Under the pieces are notes generated by a model that was not told the origin of the DNA, ran no database searches, and worked only from the letters and a program-made list of their open reading frames with translations. The translations under genes and the position numbers were made by a program. DNA of 64,000 nucleotides, from contig CP074402.1 in assembly GCA_018388625.1 (NCBI GenBank), positions 5,828,001 to 5,892,000 on the forward strand, given 5' to 3'. The DNA comes from Nocardiopsis eucommiae (GTDB taxonomy: Bacteria; Actinomycetota; Actinomycetes; Streptosporangiales; Streptosporangiaceae). Shown here piece by piece: positions 17,768 to 26,105 of the stretch; the first letter of the stretch is position 1, and every line of letters begins with the position of its first letter.

Positions 17768-19233
17768 ATGTCGGATCGCGAAGCACGGGTCGTCGCACAG
17801 GTGGACAAGAGGCTCCACCTCGGCGGAAAGTGGCGGGACGCCTCCTCCGGCGCGACCTTCCCGGTCGAGGACCCGTCCACCCGCAAGGTGCTGTGCGACG
17901 TCGCCGACGCGGGCCGCGAGGACGCCATGGAGGCCCTGGACGCGGCCGAGCGGGCACAGCCGGGGTGGGCCAGGGTGGCGCCCCGCGAGCGCGGCGAGAT
18001 CCTCCACAGGAGCTTCCAGCTGCTCATGGAGCGGCAGGAGGAGCTCGCCGTCCTCATGACCCTGGAGATGGGCAAGCCGCTGGCCGAGGCGCGCGGGGAG
18101 ATCGCCTACGCCGCCGAGTTCTTCCGCTGGTTCTCCGAGGAGGCCGTGCGGATCGAGGGCGGGTTCGCCACCTCGCCGGACGGGAAGTCGCGCTTCCTCA
18201 TCATGCGCCAGCCGGTGGGCCCCTGCATGCTCATCACCCCCTGGAACTTCCCCATGGCGATGGGCACCCGCAAGATCGGGCCGGCCATCGCCTCCGGGTG
18301 CACCATGATCCTCAAGCCCGCGCACCAGACGCCGCTCTCCGCGCTGGCGCTGGCCGGGATCCTCACGGAGGCGGGGCTGCCGGAGGGCGTGCTGAGCGTG
18401 CTGCCCACCACGAACCCCGGGGCGATCACCGAGCCCCTGCTGGCGGACGGCCGCATCCGCAAGCTGTCGTTCACCGGGTCCACCGCCGTGGGCCGCAAGC
18501 TCCTGGAGCAGAGCGCGCCGCAGGTCCTGCGCACCTCCATGGAGCTGGGCGGGAACGCGCCCTTCCTGGTGTTCGACGACGCCGACCTGGACGCGGCCGT
18601 GGACGGGGCGATGCTCGCGAAGATGCGCAACATCGGGGAGGCCTGCACCGCGGCCAACCGGATCTACGCGCAGTCCGGGATCGCGGAGGAGTTCTCCCGG
18701 CGCCTGAGCGAGCGCATGGGCGCGCTCCGGCTGGGCCGGGGCCTGGACGACGGCGCGGACGTGGGCCCGCTGATCGACGACAAGGCGCGGGACAAGGTCC
18801 AGGGGCTCGTGGACGACGCCGTGCGGCGGGCGCGCGCGTGCTGGTCGGCGGCGGCGCCGGTGAGGGGCCGGGACACTTCTACCAGCCGACCGTGCTGGCC
18901 GACGTCCCGTTCGCGGCCGAGCTGTCCACCACGGAGATCTTCGGCCCGGTGGCTCCGGTGCTGACCTTCGAGACGGAGGAGGAGGCGGTCCGAGCCGCCA
19001 ACGACACCGAGTTCGGCCTGGTCAGCTACTTGTACACCCGGGACCTGAACCGGGCCATGCGGGTCAGTGAGGCCCTGGAGACCGGCATGGTCGGCCTCAA
19101 CCAGGGCGTGGTGTCCAACCCGGCGGCGCCGTTCGGCGGGGTCAAGCACTCGGGCCTGGGCCGCGAGGGCGGCCGCGTGGGCATCGACGAGTTCCTGGAC
19201 ACCAAGTACGTGGGGATCGGCGGGCTCGACTGA
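17768..19233 (+). CDS. NAD(P)-dependent aldehyde dehydrogenase, succinate-semialdehyde type (one apparent frameshift)
   Basis: An aldehyde dehydrogenase of about 488 residues. It shows TPWNFPMAMGTRKIGPAI, the cofactor turn FTGSTAVG, the general base in MELGGNAPF, the nucleophile Cys in GEACTAANR and the C-terminal PFGGVKHSGLGREGG. The wording is closest to GabD. Near 18835 one G is missing (RRGARVLVGGG), after which the frame continues to the stop at 19233. ATG 17768 follows GGAGGAGAG. It would oxidise the semialdehyde formed by the divergent aminotransferase. Confidence 0.92.
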
Positions 19234-19285
19234 TCCCGGCGGAGGCGCCTCGGGTGGCGGGAACGCCGCCCGGGGCGGTCCCCGA

Positions 19286-19953
19286 TCAGGTGCCGGTCTC
19301 CGCGTTGATCCGCGCGACGGTGTCGGTCATGTGCGACTCGATGAGCGTGAGGAGCCGTTCCTCCTCGCCGTCCACGATCGCGTCCAGGATGCGGCGGTGC
19401 TCGTCCAGGAGCTCCTGGGGTTCGGGGTAGACGGCCTGCATCACGGTCAGGCACATGCGGGTCTCCACCAGGAGGGTCTGGGCCATGCGTTCCAGGCGCG
19501 AGTTCCCCGAGCAGCTGACCAGGGTCCGGTGGAACTCCTGGTCGGCGTCGCTCATCGCGGTCCGGTCGGCGCTGGCGGCGGCCTCGGCCAGCCGGTCCAC
19601 GGCCGGGGTGAGGCGGGCCAGGGCCTCCCCCGGTTGCCCCGCATGATCAACTCGCAGGCGGTCCGCTCCACCGCGAGCCGGGCCACGTAGACGTCCCGGA
19701 CGTCGTCCGGGGTCAGCTCGCGCACGAACAGGCCCCTGTGCCGTTCACTGCGGAGCAGACCCTCCTGGACCAGGCGCTGCATGGCCTCGCGGAGGGGCCC
19801 CCGGCTCACGCCCAGCCGCCCCGCCAGCTCGGCCTCACCGAGCTGGTCCCCGGGCGCGAGGGAGCCGTACATGATCGCTGATCTCAGCTGGTCGGCGATC
19901 AGCTCGGCGGTGGACCGCCTGGGTACGGGTCTGAGCTGGCCGGGGGCTGGCAT
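19286..19953 (-). CDS. GntR-family (FCD) regulator of the island (one apparent frameshift)
   Basis: The protein has a GntR winged helix (ELAGRLGVSRGPLREAMQRLVQEGLL, residues about 43-68) and an FCD ligand domain with the metal-binding pattern D..FH (DADQEFHRTLV), E..R (LLDEHRRILDA) and H (LIESHM). The frame slips near 19630, around RGNRG, in a C/G run. It is the last gene of a four-gene minus-strand operon and the natural candidate to bind the three 14-bp palindromes at 17643, 22320 and 22477. FCD regulators usually repress until a carboxylic acid binds. Confidence 0.88.
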
Positions 19954-20001
19954 GGCATTCCTTTCAAAGGTGACGAAACGGGCGTGGGTAGGCCCCCGAG
20001 G

Positions 20002-20750
20002 CTATTCGGCCTCGAAGGCGCTCCGGACCACGGAGGCCCCGGACCGGAAGAGCGTCCCCGGACCGGACCGCGCCTCACACTGACCGGCGAGCCGGATGCC
20101 CTCCCAGATGCTGACCTGGTTGGCGGTGAGCACCGTCTTGCCCAGCAGCGCCTCCATCGGTTCGATGAGGTCGGCGCTGTGCAGGGCGGTGTCCGGGACC
20201 AGGACCGCCTCGGCCCTGGGGTGGTCGTTGGAGATGACGAAGTCGAGTGCGTCGTCGGGGTCGAGGTGGCCGACCTCCGCGGCCGTGGCGATGCCGTGGC
20301 TGGCCATGGACATCACGGTCACCCCCGCGTCGTTCAGGAACTCCACGAAGCGCAGGGCGACGTCGTCGGGGTAGGTGGCGGCGATGGCGACCCGGGACGC
20401 GCGCAGCTGGCTCAGGGCGTGCACGAACGCGAAGGACGTGCTGGAGGTCGGGACCCCCGTCACCTCCCGCACCCCCTGCACCTGGCGCCGCGCGCCCTCC
20501 CAGCCAAACACGAAGCTGCCGCTCGTGCAGGCCCAGACGGCGGAGTCGACTCCCATCGTGGTGAGCTCCTGCGCGCCCTTGGCGAGGACGCCCTCGCTGC
20601 CCACGTCCAGCAGGGCGTCCACACGGTGGGCGTCCTCGCGCATGAGCGTGTGCACCACGGGGAGCTCGATCCCCCGCCGAGCAGGCCGGCGAAGGTTCCG
20701 TAGTCGTCCTCGGCGCTGTGACCGGGATAGAGGATTCCTACTCGGGTCAT
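20002..20750 (-). CDS. maleate isomerase / arylmalonate decarboxylase-like protein A (one apparent frameshift)
   Basis: A member of the Asp/Glu racemase superfamily, in the branch holding maleate cis-trans isomerase, arylmalonate decarboxylase and EutA. The first catalytic cysteine is present (Cys75, WACTSGSFVFG). At the second cysteine position, which precedes the conserved ANQ.(S/T).W, the sequence reads VLVPDTALHS with no cysteine. The frame slips near 20675, where GGGGG needs a sixth G (GLLGGGIELP). ATG 20750 is 37 bp after the paralogue's stop. Which reaction it performs is unknown; it may work with the paralogue. Confidence 0.8.
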
Positions 20751-20787
20751 GGTTCTCCTTGGCTCTCGGGCGCCCTCCGGGCGGTGG

Positions 20788-21657
20788 TCACACGGCGCTG
20801 GGGGCCGTCGCGTCGATCAGCCGTTGTCCGTGGGCCACGGCCCGGTGGTCGGCGGTCCGGAGCAGGTCCCACATGGTGACCTGGTTGGCCGCGATCACCG
20901 GTTTGCCCAGCTCACGTTCGAGGGGCGCGATGATGTCGTAGGTGAGGACGTTGGTGCAGCTGATGAACACCGCCTGCGCGTCGGGACGGTCCACCTCGTG
21001 CACCGCGCGGGCGACCTCGGCGTAGGTGACCCTCCAGATGTGGCTGAGCAGGCCGAGGCCCACGCTGGAGGTGACCCCCACGTCGTGCTCCTCCAGGTAG
21101 TCGAGGAGCCGGTCGGTGACGGTGTCCACGTACGGGGTGACCACCGCGATCCGACCGACGTCCAGGGCTCGCAGCGCGCGGATCAGCGCGCCCGAGGTGG
21201 TGACGGCGGCGGGGGCTCCCGCGTCCCGCATGGTTCTTCGGAGCTCACGCTCGCCCTCCGCGCCGTGGACGAAGCTCCCCGAGGCGCAGGCGTAGCCGAC
21301 CGCGAGGGGTTCGGGGGCCATCAGGGCGCGGACCGCCTTGGTCACGCCCTTCCTCTTGCTGAGAGCGGCGGCCTGGTGGACCGTCACCGGGATGCGTACG
21401 AACGGCAGGCGGGTGATGAGCAACGAGACGTCGTCCGGCGTCCAGCGCCACAGTTCGCGGTCGAGCGCGAAGTCGTAGGGCGCGACGACGCCGACCCCGG
21501 CCTGCCAGGGGGTCAGTGTGACCGCCGACAGTTCGACGACGTCGTGCGCCGCGGGTTGCTCGGGCAGGGCCGGATGTCCCAGGAACAGGCCGCCCGTGGC
21601 GGGGATCTCGGGTTCGGGGCCGTCCTCGTGGTCCGGTCGGTTTCCCTCGGTCCGCAT
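20788..21657 (-). CDS. maleate isomerase / arylmalonate decarboxylase-like protein B
   Basis: A paralogue of the downstream gene, but with both catalytic cysteines: Cys124 (GYACASGSFVHG) and Cys234 (AVFISCTNVLT), ahead of the shared ANQVTMWDLLR. The N-terminal 45 residues are a non-conserved, charged/proline extension. Enzymes with two cysteines in this fold racemise or isomerise, while single-cysteine forms decarboxylate. The pair therefore looks like a duplicated and diverged enzyme or a heteromer. Same operon as DUF3830 and GntR. Confidence 0.82.
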   Translation of the reverse strand: MRTEGNRPDHEDGPEPEIPATGGLFLGHPALPEQPAAHDVVELSAVTLTPWQAGVGVVAPYDFALDRELWRWTPDDVSLLITRLPFVRIPVTVHQAAALSKRKGVTKAVRALMAPEPLAVGYACASGSFVHGAEGERELRRTMRDAGAPAAVTTSGALIRALRALDVGRIAVVTPYVDTVTDRLLDYLEEHDVGVTSSVGLGLLSHIWRVTYAEVARAVHEVDRPDAQAVFISCTNVLTYDIIAPLERELGKPVIAANQVTMWDLLRTADHRAVAHGQRLIDATAPSAV

Positions 21658-21755
21658 CGGTCACTCACCTCCCAGTGCTGGTCCCGTTTCCGCCGGGCGC
21701 GGCCGGTGCCGCCCCGGTCCCGTCCCCTCGGGACGGGCTTCTCCGTCCGGGCGGG

Positions 21756-22238
21756 TCAGCGTTCGAGCCGTTCGAACAGGAGGCGCTCACCGACGCTGCC
21801 GGAGCGCCAGACGTCGTTGCAGGCCTCGGCCATGGCGGGCAGGTTCTCCACGACGGTGGCGAACACGTTGCCGGGGACCCAGCCCACGTCTCCGTTGAGC
21901 AGCAGGTTGTTGCGCCCGTAGAAGAGGGCGAGGTCGATGACGCCGGGCAGGTGCTCGATGCCCTTGTCCTCCTTGAAGGTGCGGTCGAGCATGCCCTCGT
22001 CGAAGGAGAAGTAGACGAGGTCGCCGGGGATCGGTGTGACGGTGGGGTTCTCCTGGCCCGGTTCGGGGTCGGCGAACCTCGGCACCATCGTGTAGACCTC
22101 GTTGCGCGCGTACTTGGCGTGCTGGACGGCGTCCCCCTGCGGGAGGGCGTTCCACACCGCCTCGCAGGTGCGGGGCGCGTCCTGGTCGAGCAGTTCCGCC
22201 ACGCAGGAGACCCCGCGGCTGGCGAGGGTGACGGTCAT
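21756..22238 (-). CDS. DUF3830 family protein
   Basis: A 160-residue protein with the pattern AELLDQDAPRTCEAVWNALP, then KYARNEVYTMVP, then ENPTVTPIPGDLVYFSF, matching DUF3830, a cyclophilin-like fold of unknown activity. Families of this type occur beside amidohydrolase and racemase genes. First gene of the minus-strand operon DUF3830 - B - A - GntR. The ATG at 22238 has only a weak ribosome site; an upstream start cannot be excluded. Confidence 0.72.
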   Translation of the reverse strand: MTVTLASRGVSCVAELLDQDAPRTCEAVWNALPQGDAVQHAKYARNEVYTMVPRFADPEPGQENPTVTPIPGDLVYFSFDEGMLDRTFKEDKGIEHLPGVIDLALFYGRNNLLLNGDVGWVPGNVFATVVENLPAMAEACNDVWRSGSVGERLLFERLER

Positions 22239-22319
22239 GAGTCTGGGCAAGTGGTGTCCCTCCGACGGTGCTTTCGCGGTGTACCTCGTTCGGTGCCCTT
22301 CGGTCCGTTGTGAACTGTT

Positions 22320-22360
22320 GATTGTCGACAATCTTACGATCTACCTACCAAGATCGGCAA
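22320..22360 (-). promoter_or_regulatory. DUF3830-operon promoter with island operator, copy 2
   Basis: On the minus strand a -35 TTGCCG (22360-22355), 18-bp spacer and -10 TAAGAT (22336-22331) lead into the operon. The perfect palindrome GATTGTCGACAATC (22320-22333) starts on the -10 box and covers the transcription start, so binding would block initiation. Confidence 0.75.
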
Positions 22361-22476
22361 TAGGCACCGGGACGTGCGGGTATGTCGGGAGCGTCGGTGC
22401 GGGTGGACGACACTCCGGACGGGCGCTGGGGGACTCCGCGAGACACGCCCCATAGGCCCGAAACAGCCGTTTTGTG

Positions 22477-22510
22477 GATTGTTGACAATCCTATGTCGGC
22501 TCCCTAGCGT
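22477..22510 (+). promoter_or_regulatory. dehydrogenase-amidase promoter with island operator, copy 3
   Basis: A consensus -35 TTGACA (22482-22487), 17-bp spacer and -10 TAGCGT (22505-22510) precede the D-2-hydroxyacid dehydrogenase gene. The palindrome GATTGTTGACAATC (22477-22490), extended by one more G/C pair on each side, covers the -35 box. Copies 2 and 3 are 157 bp apart centre to centre, close to 15 helical turns. Confidence 0.8.
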
Positions 22511-22588
22511 TTCCCGTGCAGGGCGGAAACACCCCTCCGACGACAGGATCGGCACGTCAGAACACCGTCGCAACCGGAAAGCGCGCCC

Positions 22589-23620
22589 GTGAACAGTTCC
22601 ACCACCCACCCGTCCGTGCCCGAACGTCCCCGACTCGTCGTGCTCCGCGGTGCGGACCTTCCACCCGGACACGAGCGCATCGACGACCACCCGGGACTCG
22701 GCGAGGTCGTCTACGCCACCGCCGACGAACTCCCGGCCAGCCTGCCCGGCGCGGACGTCCTGCTCGTGTGGGACCTGTTCACCGAGGCGCTGTCCGACTC
22801 CTGGTCCAAGGCCGACTCCCTGAAGTGGGTGCACGCGGCCACCACCGGAGTGGACAACCTGATGTTCCCCGGGCTGGTCGAGAGCGACGTCCTCGTCACC
22901 AACTCGCGCGGCGTGTTCGACGAGCACATCGCGGAGTACGTGCTGGGCCTGGTCATCTCCTTCGCCAAGGACTTCCACGGCACCTGGGACCTCCAGCGCG
23001 AACGCCGGTGGCGGCACCGCGAGACAGAGCGGGTGGCGGGTCGGCGCGCCCTCGTCGTCGGCACCGGACCCATCGGCCGCGCGATCGCCCGCAAGCTCAC
23101 GGCGATGGGCATGGAGGTCCACGGCTCGGGCAGCCACGCACGCGACGGCGACCCCGACTTCGGGTCCGTGGTGGAGTCCAGCCTGGCCGAACGCGGCACC
23201 GACGGCGGACGCACCCTGTTCGGCGAGCTCACCGAGGCCGACTACGTGATCGTCGCCGCGCCGCTCACCGAGTCCACCCGGGGCCTGGTCGACCGGACCT
23301 TCCTCGACCTGATGAAACCCACCGCGCGGCTGATCAACATCGCGCGCGGCCCCATCGTCGTCCAGTCCGACCTGGTCGTCGCCCTGGACCGGGGCGTGAT
23401 CGCCGGCGCGGCACTGGACGTCTTCGAACGGGAACCGCTCAAGGCCATCAACCCGCTCTGGGGGCTGCCCGGCTCCGTCGTGTCGCCGCACATGTCCGGT
23501 GACGTCGTCGGCTGGCGGGAGGACCTGGTGGAGCTGTTCCTGGACAACCTCGCCCGTTACCTGGACGGGCGGGGACCGCGCAACGCCGTGGACAAGAGCC
23601 GGGGCTACGTACCCGGCTGA
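22589..23620 (+). CDS. D-2-hydroxyacid dehydrogenase
   Basis: A 343-residue NAD(P)-dependent dehydrogenase of the D-isomer family. Visible are the nucleotide-binding GTGPIGRAIARKL, the catalytic Arg in NIARGPIV, the Glu in DVFEREPL and the His in SPHMSGDV. It would interconvert a 2-keto acid and a D-2-hydroxy acid. GTG 22589 is the start; GGAAAG lies upstream. It opens the plus-strand operon, controlled by the operator at 22477, and is followed by the amidase. Confidence 0.92.
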   Translation: MNSSTTHPSVPERPRLVVLRGADLPPGHERIDDHPGLGEVVYATADELPASLPGADVLLVWDLFTEALSDSWSKADSLKWVHAATTGVDNLMFPGLVESDVLVTNSRGVFDEHIAEYVLGLVISFAKDFHGTWDLQRERRWRHRETERVAGRRALVVGTGPIGRAIARKLTAMGMEVHGSGSHARDGDPDFGSVVESSLAERGTDGGRTLFGELTEADYVIVAAPLTESTRGLVDRTFLDLMKPTARLINIARGPIVVQSDLVVALDRGVIAGAALDVFEREPLKAINPLWGLPGSVVSPHMSGDVVGWREDLVELFLDNLARYLDGRGPRNAVDKSRGYVPG

Positions 23621-23645
23621 CCCCCGCGTGACTTGGGAGGCTGAT

Positions 23646-23774
23646 GTGACGATCCGTTCCGACCGGGCCGGGACCGATGACGCTGGTGCGGCCGCCGGTG
23701 CGGCCGAAGGCTCCGCCGGGGCCGCCCCGGGGCCGCGCGCGGCGTCCCGACGGCGCGCGCGGGTCAGCCCGTGA
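23646..23774 (+). CDS. possible 42-residue leader ORF before amidase
   Basis: A GTG at 23646 sits 5 bp after a strong GGGAGG site, and the frame ends with TGA overlapping the amidase start (GTGA). The product would be Ala/Gly/Arg-rich low-complexity sequence with no recognisable motif. It may only serve to couple translation from the dehydrogenase to the amidase, or it may be chance in a G+C-rich gap. Confidence 0.4.
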   Translation: MTIRSDRAGTDDAGAAAGAAEGSAGAAPGPRAASRRRARVSP

Positions 23775-25174
23775 CACCGGCCGACCTGTCCGCCGAGGAG
23801 CTCCTCCGCGCCTACTCCAGCGGGGAGCTCTCCCCGGTGGAGGCGGTGGACTCGGTCCTCGAACGCATCGAGCAGGACAACCCCGCTCTGAACGCGTTCT
23901 GCCTGGTCCGCCCCGAGGAGGCGCGCGAGGCGGCACGCGCCTCCGCCGAGCGGTGGCGGCGCGGAGAACCCGAGGGCCGGTTGGACGGGGTGCCCGCCTC
24001 GGTCAAGGACATCCACCTGACCAAGGGGTGGCCCACCCTCAAGGGGTCGGTCACCTCCTCGCAGGAGGGTCCGTGGGACGAGGACTCCCCGGTGGTGGCG
24101 CGGATGCGCGAGCAGGGGGCGGTGTTCGTCGGCAAGACCACCACCCCCGAGCTGGCCTGGAAGGGCGTCACCGACAACCCGCTCACCGGCATCACGCGCA
24201 ACCCGTGGGACCTGTCCACCACGCCCGGCGGCTCCAGCGGGGGTTCGGCGGCGGCGGTGGCGGCCGGGATGGGCCCGTTGTCCACCGGGACGGACGGGGG
24301 CGGTTCCATCCGCATCCCGGCGAGCTTCACCGGCATCTGCGGGATCAAGCCCACCTGGGGCCTGGTGCCGCACTTCCCGGCGAGCCCGTTCGGGTCGCTG
24401 GCGCACACCGGCCCGATGACCAGGACCGTGGGCGACATGGCGCTCATGCTGGACGTCGTCTCCGGGTTCGACTCCCGGGACTGGATGGCCATGCCCACGC
24501 CGGGGCCCGGCCTCGCCGAGGCGGGGCGCGGCACCGACCCGGAGGAGCTGGTCCGGGGGCTGCGGATCGCCTACAGCCCCACCCTGGGCGGGCAGAGCGT
24601 GGATCCGGAGGTGGCCCGCGCGGTCGCTGAGGCGGTGCGCGTGTTCGCGTCGCTGGGCGCCGACGTGGAGGAGGCCGACCCCGACCTTCCGGACTCCCTG
24701 GAGGAGTTCCACGTGCTCTGGTACTCGGGCGCCGCCAAGGCCACCGACCGGCTCAGCGACCGGGACCGGGACCTCCAGGACCCGGGGCTGCGGGAGATCA
24801 TCGAGGAGGGCAATACCTACTCGGCGCAGGACTACCTGACGGCCATGGCGCTGCGGATGGCGATGGGTGCCCGGATGGGGCGCTTCCACGAGACCTACGA
24901 CCTCCTGCTGACGCCCACCATGCCGATCGTGGCCTTCGAGGCCGGGCTGGAGTCGCCGCCGGAGCTGTCCGGGAAGCGGTGGACCTCCTGGGCCGGGTTC
25001 AGCTACCCGTTCAACATGACCCAGCAGCCCGCCGCGAGCATCCCCTGCGGGTTCAGCGGGTCCGGGCTGCCGATCGGCCTCCAGGTGGTGGGCCCCCGGC
25101 ACTCCGACGAGCGCGTGCTCCGGGCCTGCCGCGCCTTCGAGCTCGCCCGCCCCTGGGCGGGTCGACGTCCGTGA
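23771..25174 (+). CDS. amidase-signature hydrolase
   Basis: A 467-residue amidase of the GatA/AS family with the Ser-Ser-Lys triad: Lys in VPASVKDIHLTKG, cis-Ser in GGSSGGSAAAVA and the nucleophile Ser in TDGGGSIRIPASFTGICGIKPT. These cytoplasmic enzymes hydrolyse carboxamides and, in some members, cyclic or acylated amides. As the last gene of the plus-strand operon in the island, it could release ammonia or an acid from the substrate of the pathway. Confidence 0.93.
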   Translation: MTPADLSAEELLRAYSSGELSPVEAVDSVLERIEQDNPALNAFCLVRPEEAREAARASAERWRRGEPEGRLDGVPASVKDIHLTKGWPTLKGSVTSSQEGPWDEDSPVVARMREQGAVFVGKTTTPELAWKGVTDNPLTGITRNPWDLSTTPGGSSGGSAAAVAAGMGPLSTGTDGGGSIRIPASFTGICGIKPTWGLVPHFPASPFGSLAHTGPMTRTVGDMALMLDVVSGFDSRDWMAMPTPGPGLAEAGRGTDPEELVRGLRIAYSPTLGGQSVDPEVARAVAEAVRVFASLGADVEEADPDLPDSLEEFHVLWYSGAAKATDRLSDRDRDLQDPGLREIIEEGNTYSAQDYLTAMALRMAMGARMGRFHETYDLLLTPTMPIVAFEAGLESPPELSGKRWTSWAGFSYPFNMTQQPAASIPCGFSGSGLPIGLQVVGPRHSDERVLRACRAFELARPWAGRRP

Positions 25175-25180
25175 CGCGCG

Positions 25181-25219
25181 GGCTCCGGGCCCCGGGCGCG
25201 GGGCCCGGGGCCCGGAGCC
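25181..25219 (+). terminator. strong hairpin after amidase
   Basis: A 17-bp perfect G+C stem (25181-25197 with 25203-25219) and a 5-nt loop, 7 bp past the stop. Confidence 0.8.
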
Positions 25220-25432
25220 GGGTGACGAGATGGTGACGATGCGGCGACGGTGGCCACACCAGCACCGGCCGTGATCTGGCGCTTTGCCCCCAGGGTCAGT
25301 CCTTTGTCCGTTTCCGGGACCTTCGCCCGGGGAGTTCGGTGCCTTAAGACCCCCGCCGCACCCCCGCAGGCGTTAACGTCTTCCTCGGAGTGGTGTCATG
25401 CGCGTACGGACACGAGACGAGGGAGGTCCGCG

Positions 25433-26104
25433 ATGATCGACGGTGGAGCCGAGGGTGCCCGGAAGCCGATCAGGGTCTTCCTCGTCGACGACCACGAGGT
25501 GGTCCGGCGCGGTGTGGCCTCGCTGCTGGAGACCGAGGACGACATGACCGTCGTGGGTGAGGCCGGGACCGCCGAACAGGCGCTGTCGCGTATCCCCGTG
25601 GTCCTGCCCGACGTCGCCGTGCTCGACGTGCGTCTGCCGGGCGGCTCCGGGGTGCAGGTGTGCCGGGAGATCCGGTCCGACCACCCCCAGATCGCCTGCC
25701 TGATGCTCACGTCCTTCGCGGACGAGGACGCCCTGTACGACGCCGTCATGGCCGGGGCCGCCGGGTACGTGCTCAAGCAGATCCACGGCGCCGACCTGGT
25801 CGGCGCGGTGCGCACGGTCGCCGCGGGCGGCTCCCTGCTGGACTCGGGCAGCACCGGCGCGATGCTGGAGCGGCTGCGCGGCGCCCAGGCCGAGCCGGAC
25901 CCGCTGGCGGAGCTGACCCCGCAGGAGCGTCAGATCCTCGACCTCATCGGTGAGGGCATGACCAACCGGCAGATCGGTGAGCGGCTGTACCTGGCCGAGA
26001 AGACCGTCAAGAACTACGTCTCGGCGCTGCTGGCGAAGCTGGACCTCAAGCGGCGGACCCAGGCGGCGGTGCTCGTCGCGGAGCTGCGCGGCCGCCGCTA
26101 CTGA
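25433..26104 (+). CDS. DevR/DosR-like NarL-family response regulator
   Basis: A 223-residue regulator with receiver domain (acidic pair DD at 19-20, phospho-acceptor Asp65, Lys115) and a C-terminal LuxR helix-turn-helix, LTPQERQILDLIGEGMTNRQIGERLYLAEKTVKNYVSALL. The layout and the phrases FLVDDHEVVRRG and AEKTVKNYVS..LAKL match mycobacterial DevR/DosR, which responds to hypoxia, NO and CO through the DosS/DosT kinases. No such kinase is in this window. ATG 25433 follows GGGAGGT. The 200-bp upstream gap contains a GGGACCTTCGCCC segment only loosely like a Dos box. Confidence 0.92.
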   Translation: MIDGGAEGARKPIRVFLVDDHEVVRRGVASLLETEDDMTVVGEAGTAEQALSRIPVVLPDVAVLDVRLPGGSGVQVCREIRSDHPQIACLMLTSFADEDALYDAVMAGAAGYVLKQIHGADLVGAVRTVAAGGSLLDSGSTGAMLERLRGAQAEPDPLAELTPQERQILDLIGEGMTNRQIGERLYLAEKTVKNYVSALLAKLDLKRRTQAAVLVAELRGRRY

Positions 26105-26105
26105 C

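Noticed and set aside
22334-25102. A very long open frame on the minus strand opposite the dehydrogenase and amidase genes
   Set aside because: Its product is Gly/Arg/His/Val-rich with no domain; it is the antisense shadow expected in GC-rich coding DNA. The same applies to other long antisense frames, for example at 2735-5188, 31591-33294 and 61722-63983.
25290-25370. A Dos box upstream of the DosR-like gene
   Set aside because: The best segment (GGGACCTTCGCCC) matches the 20-bp consensus only loosely, about 13 of 20, which is not convincing in GC-rich DNA.
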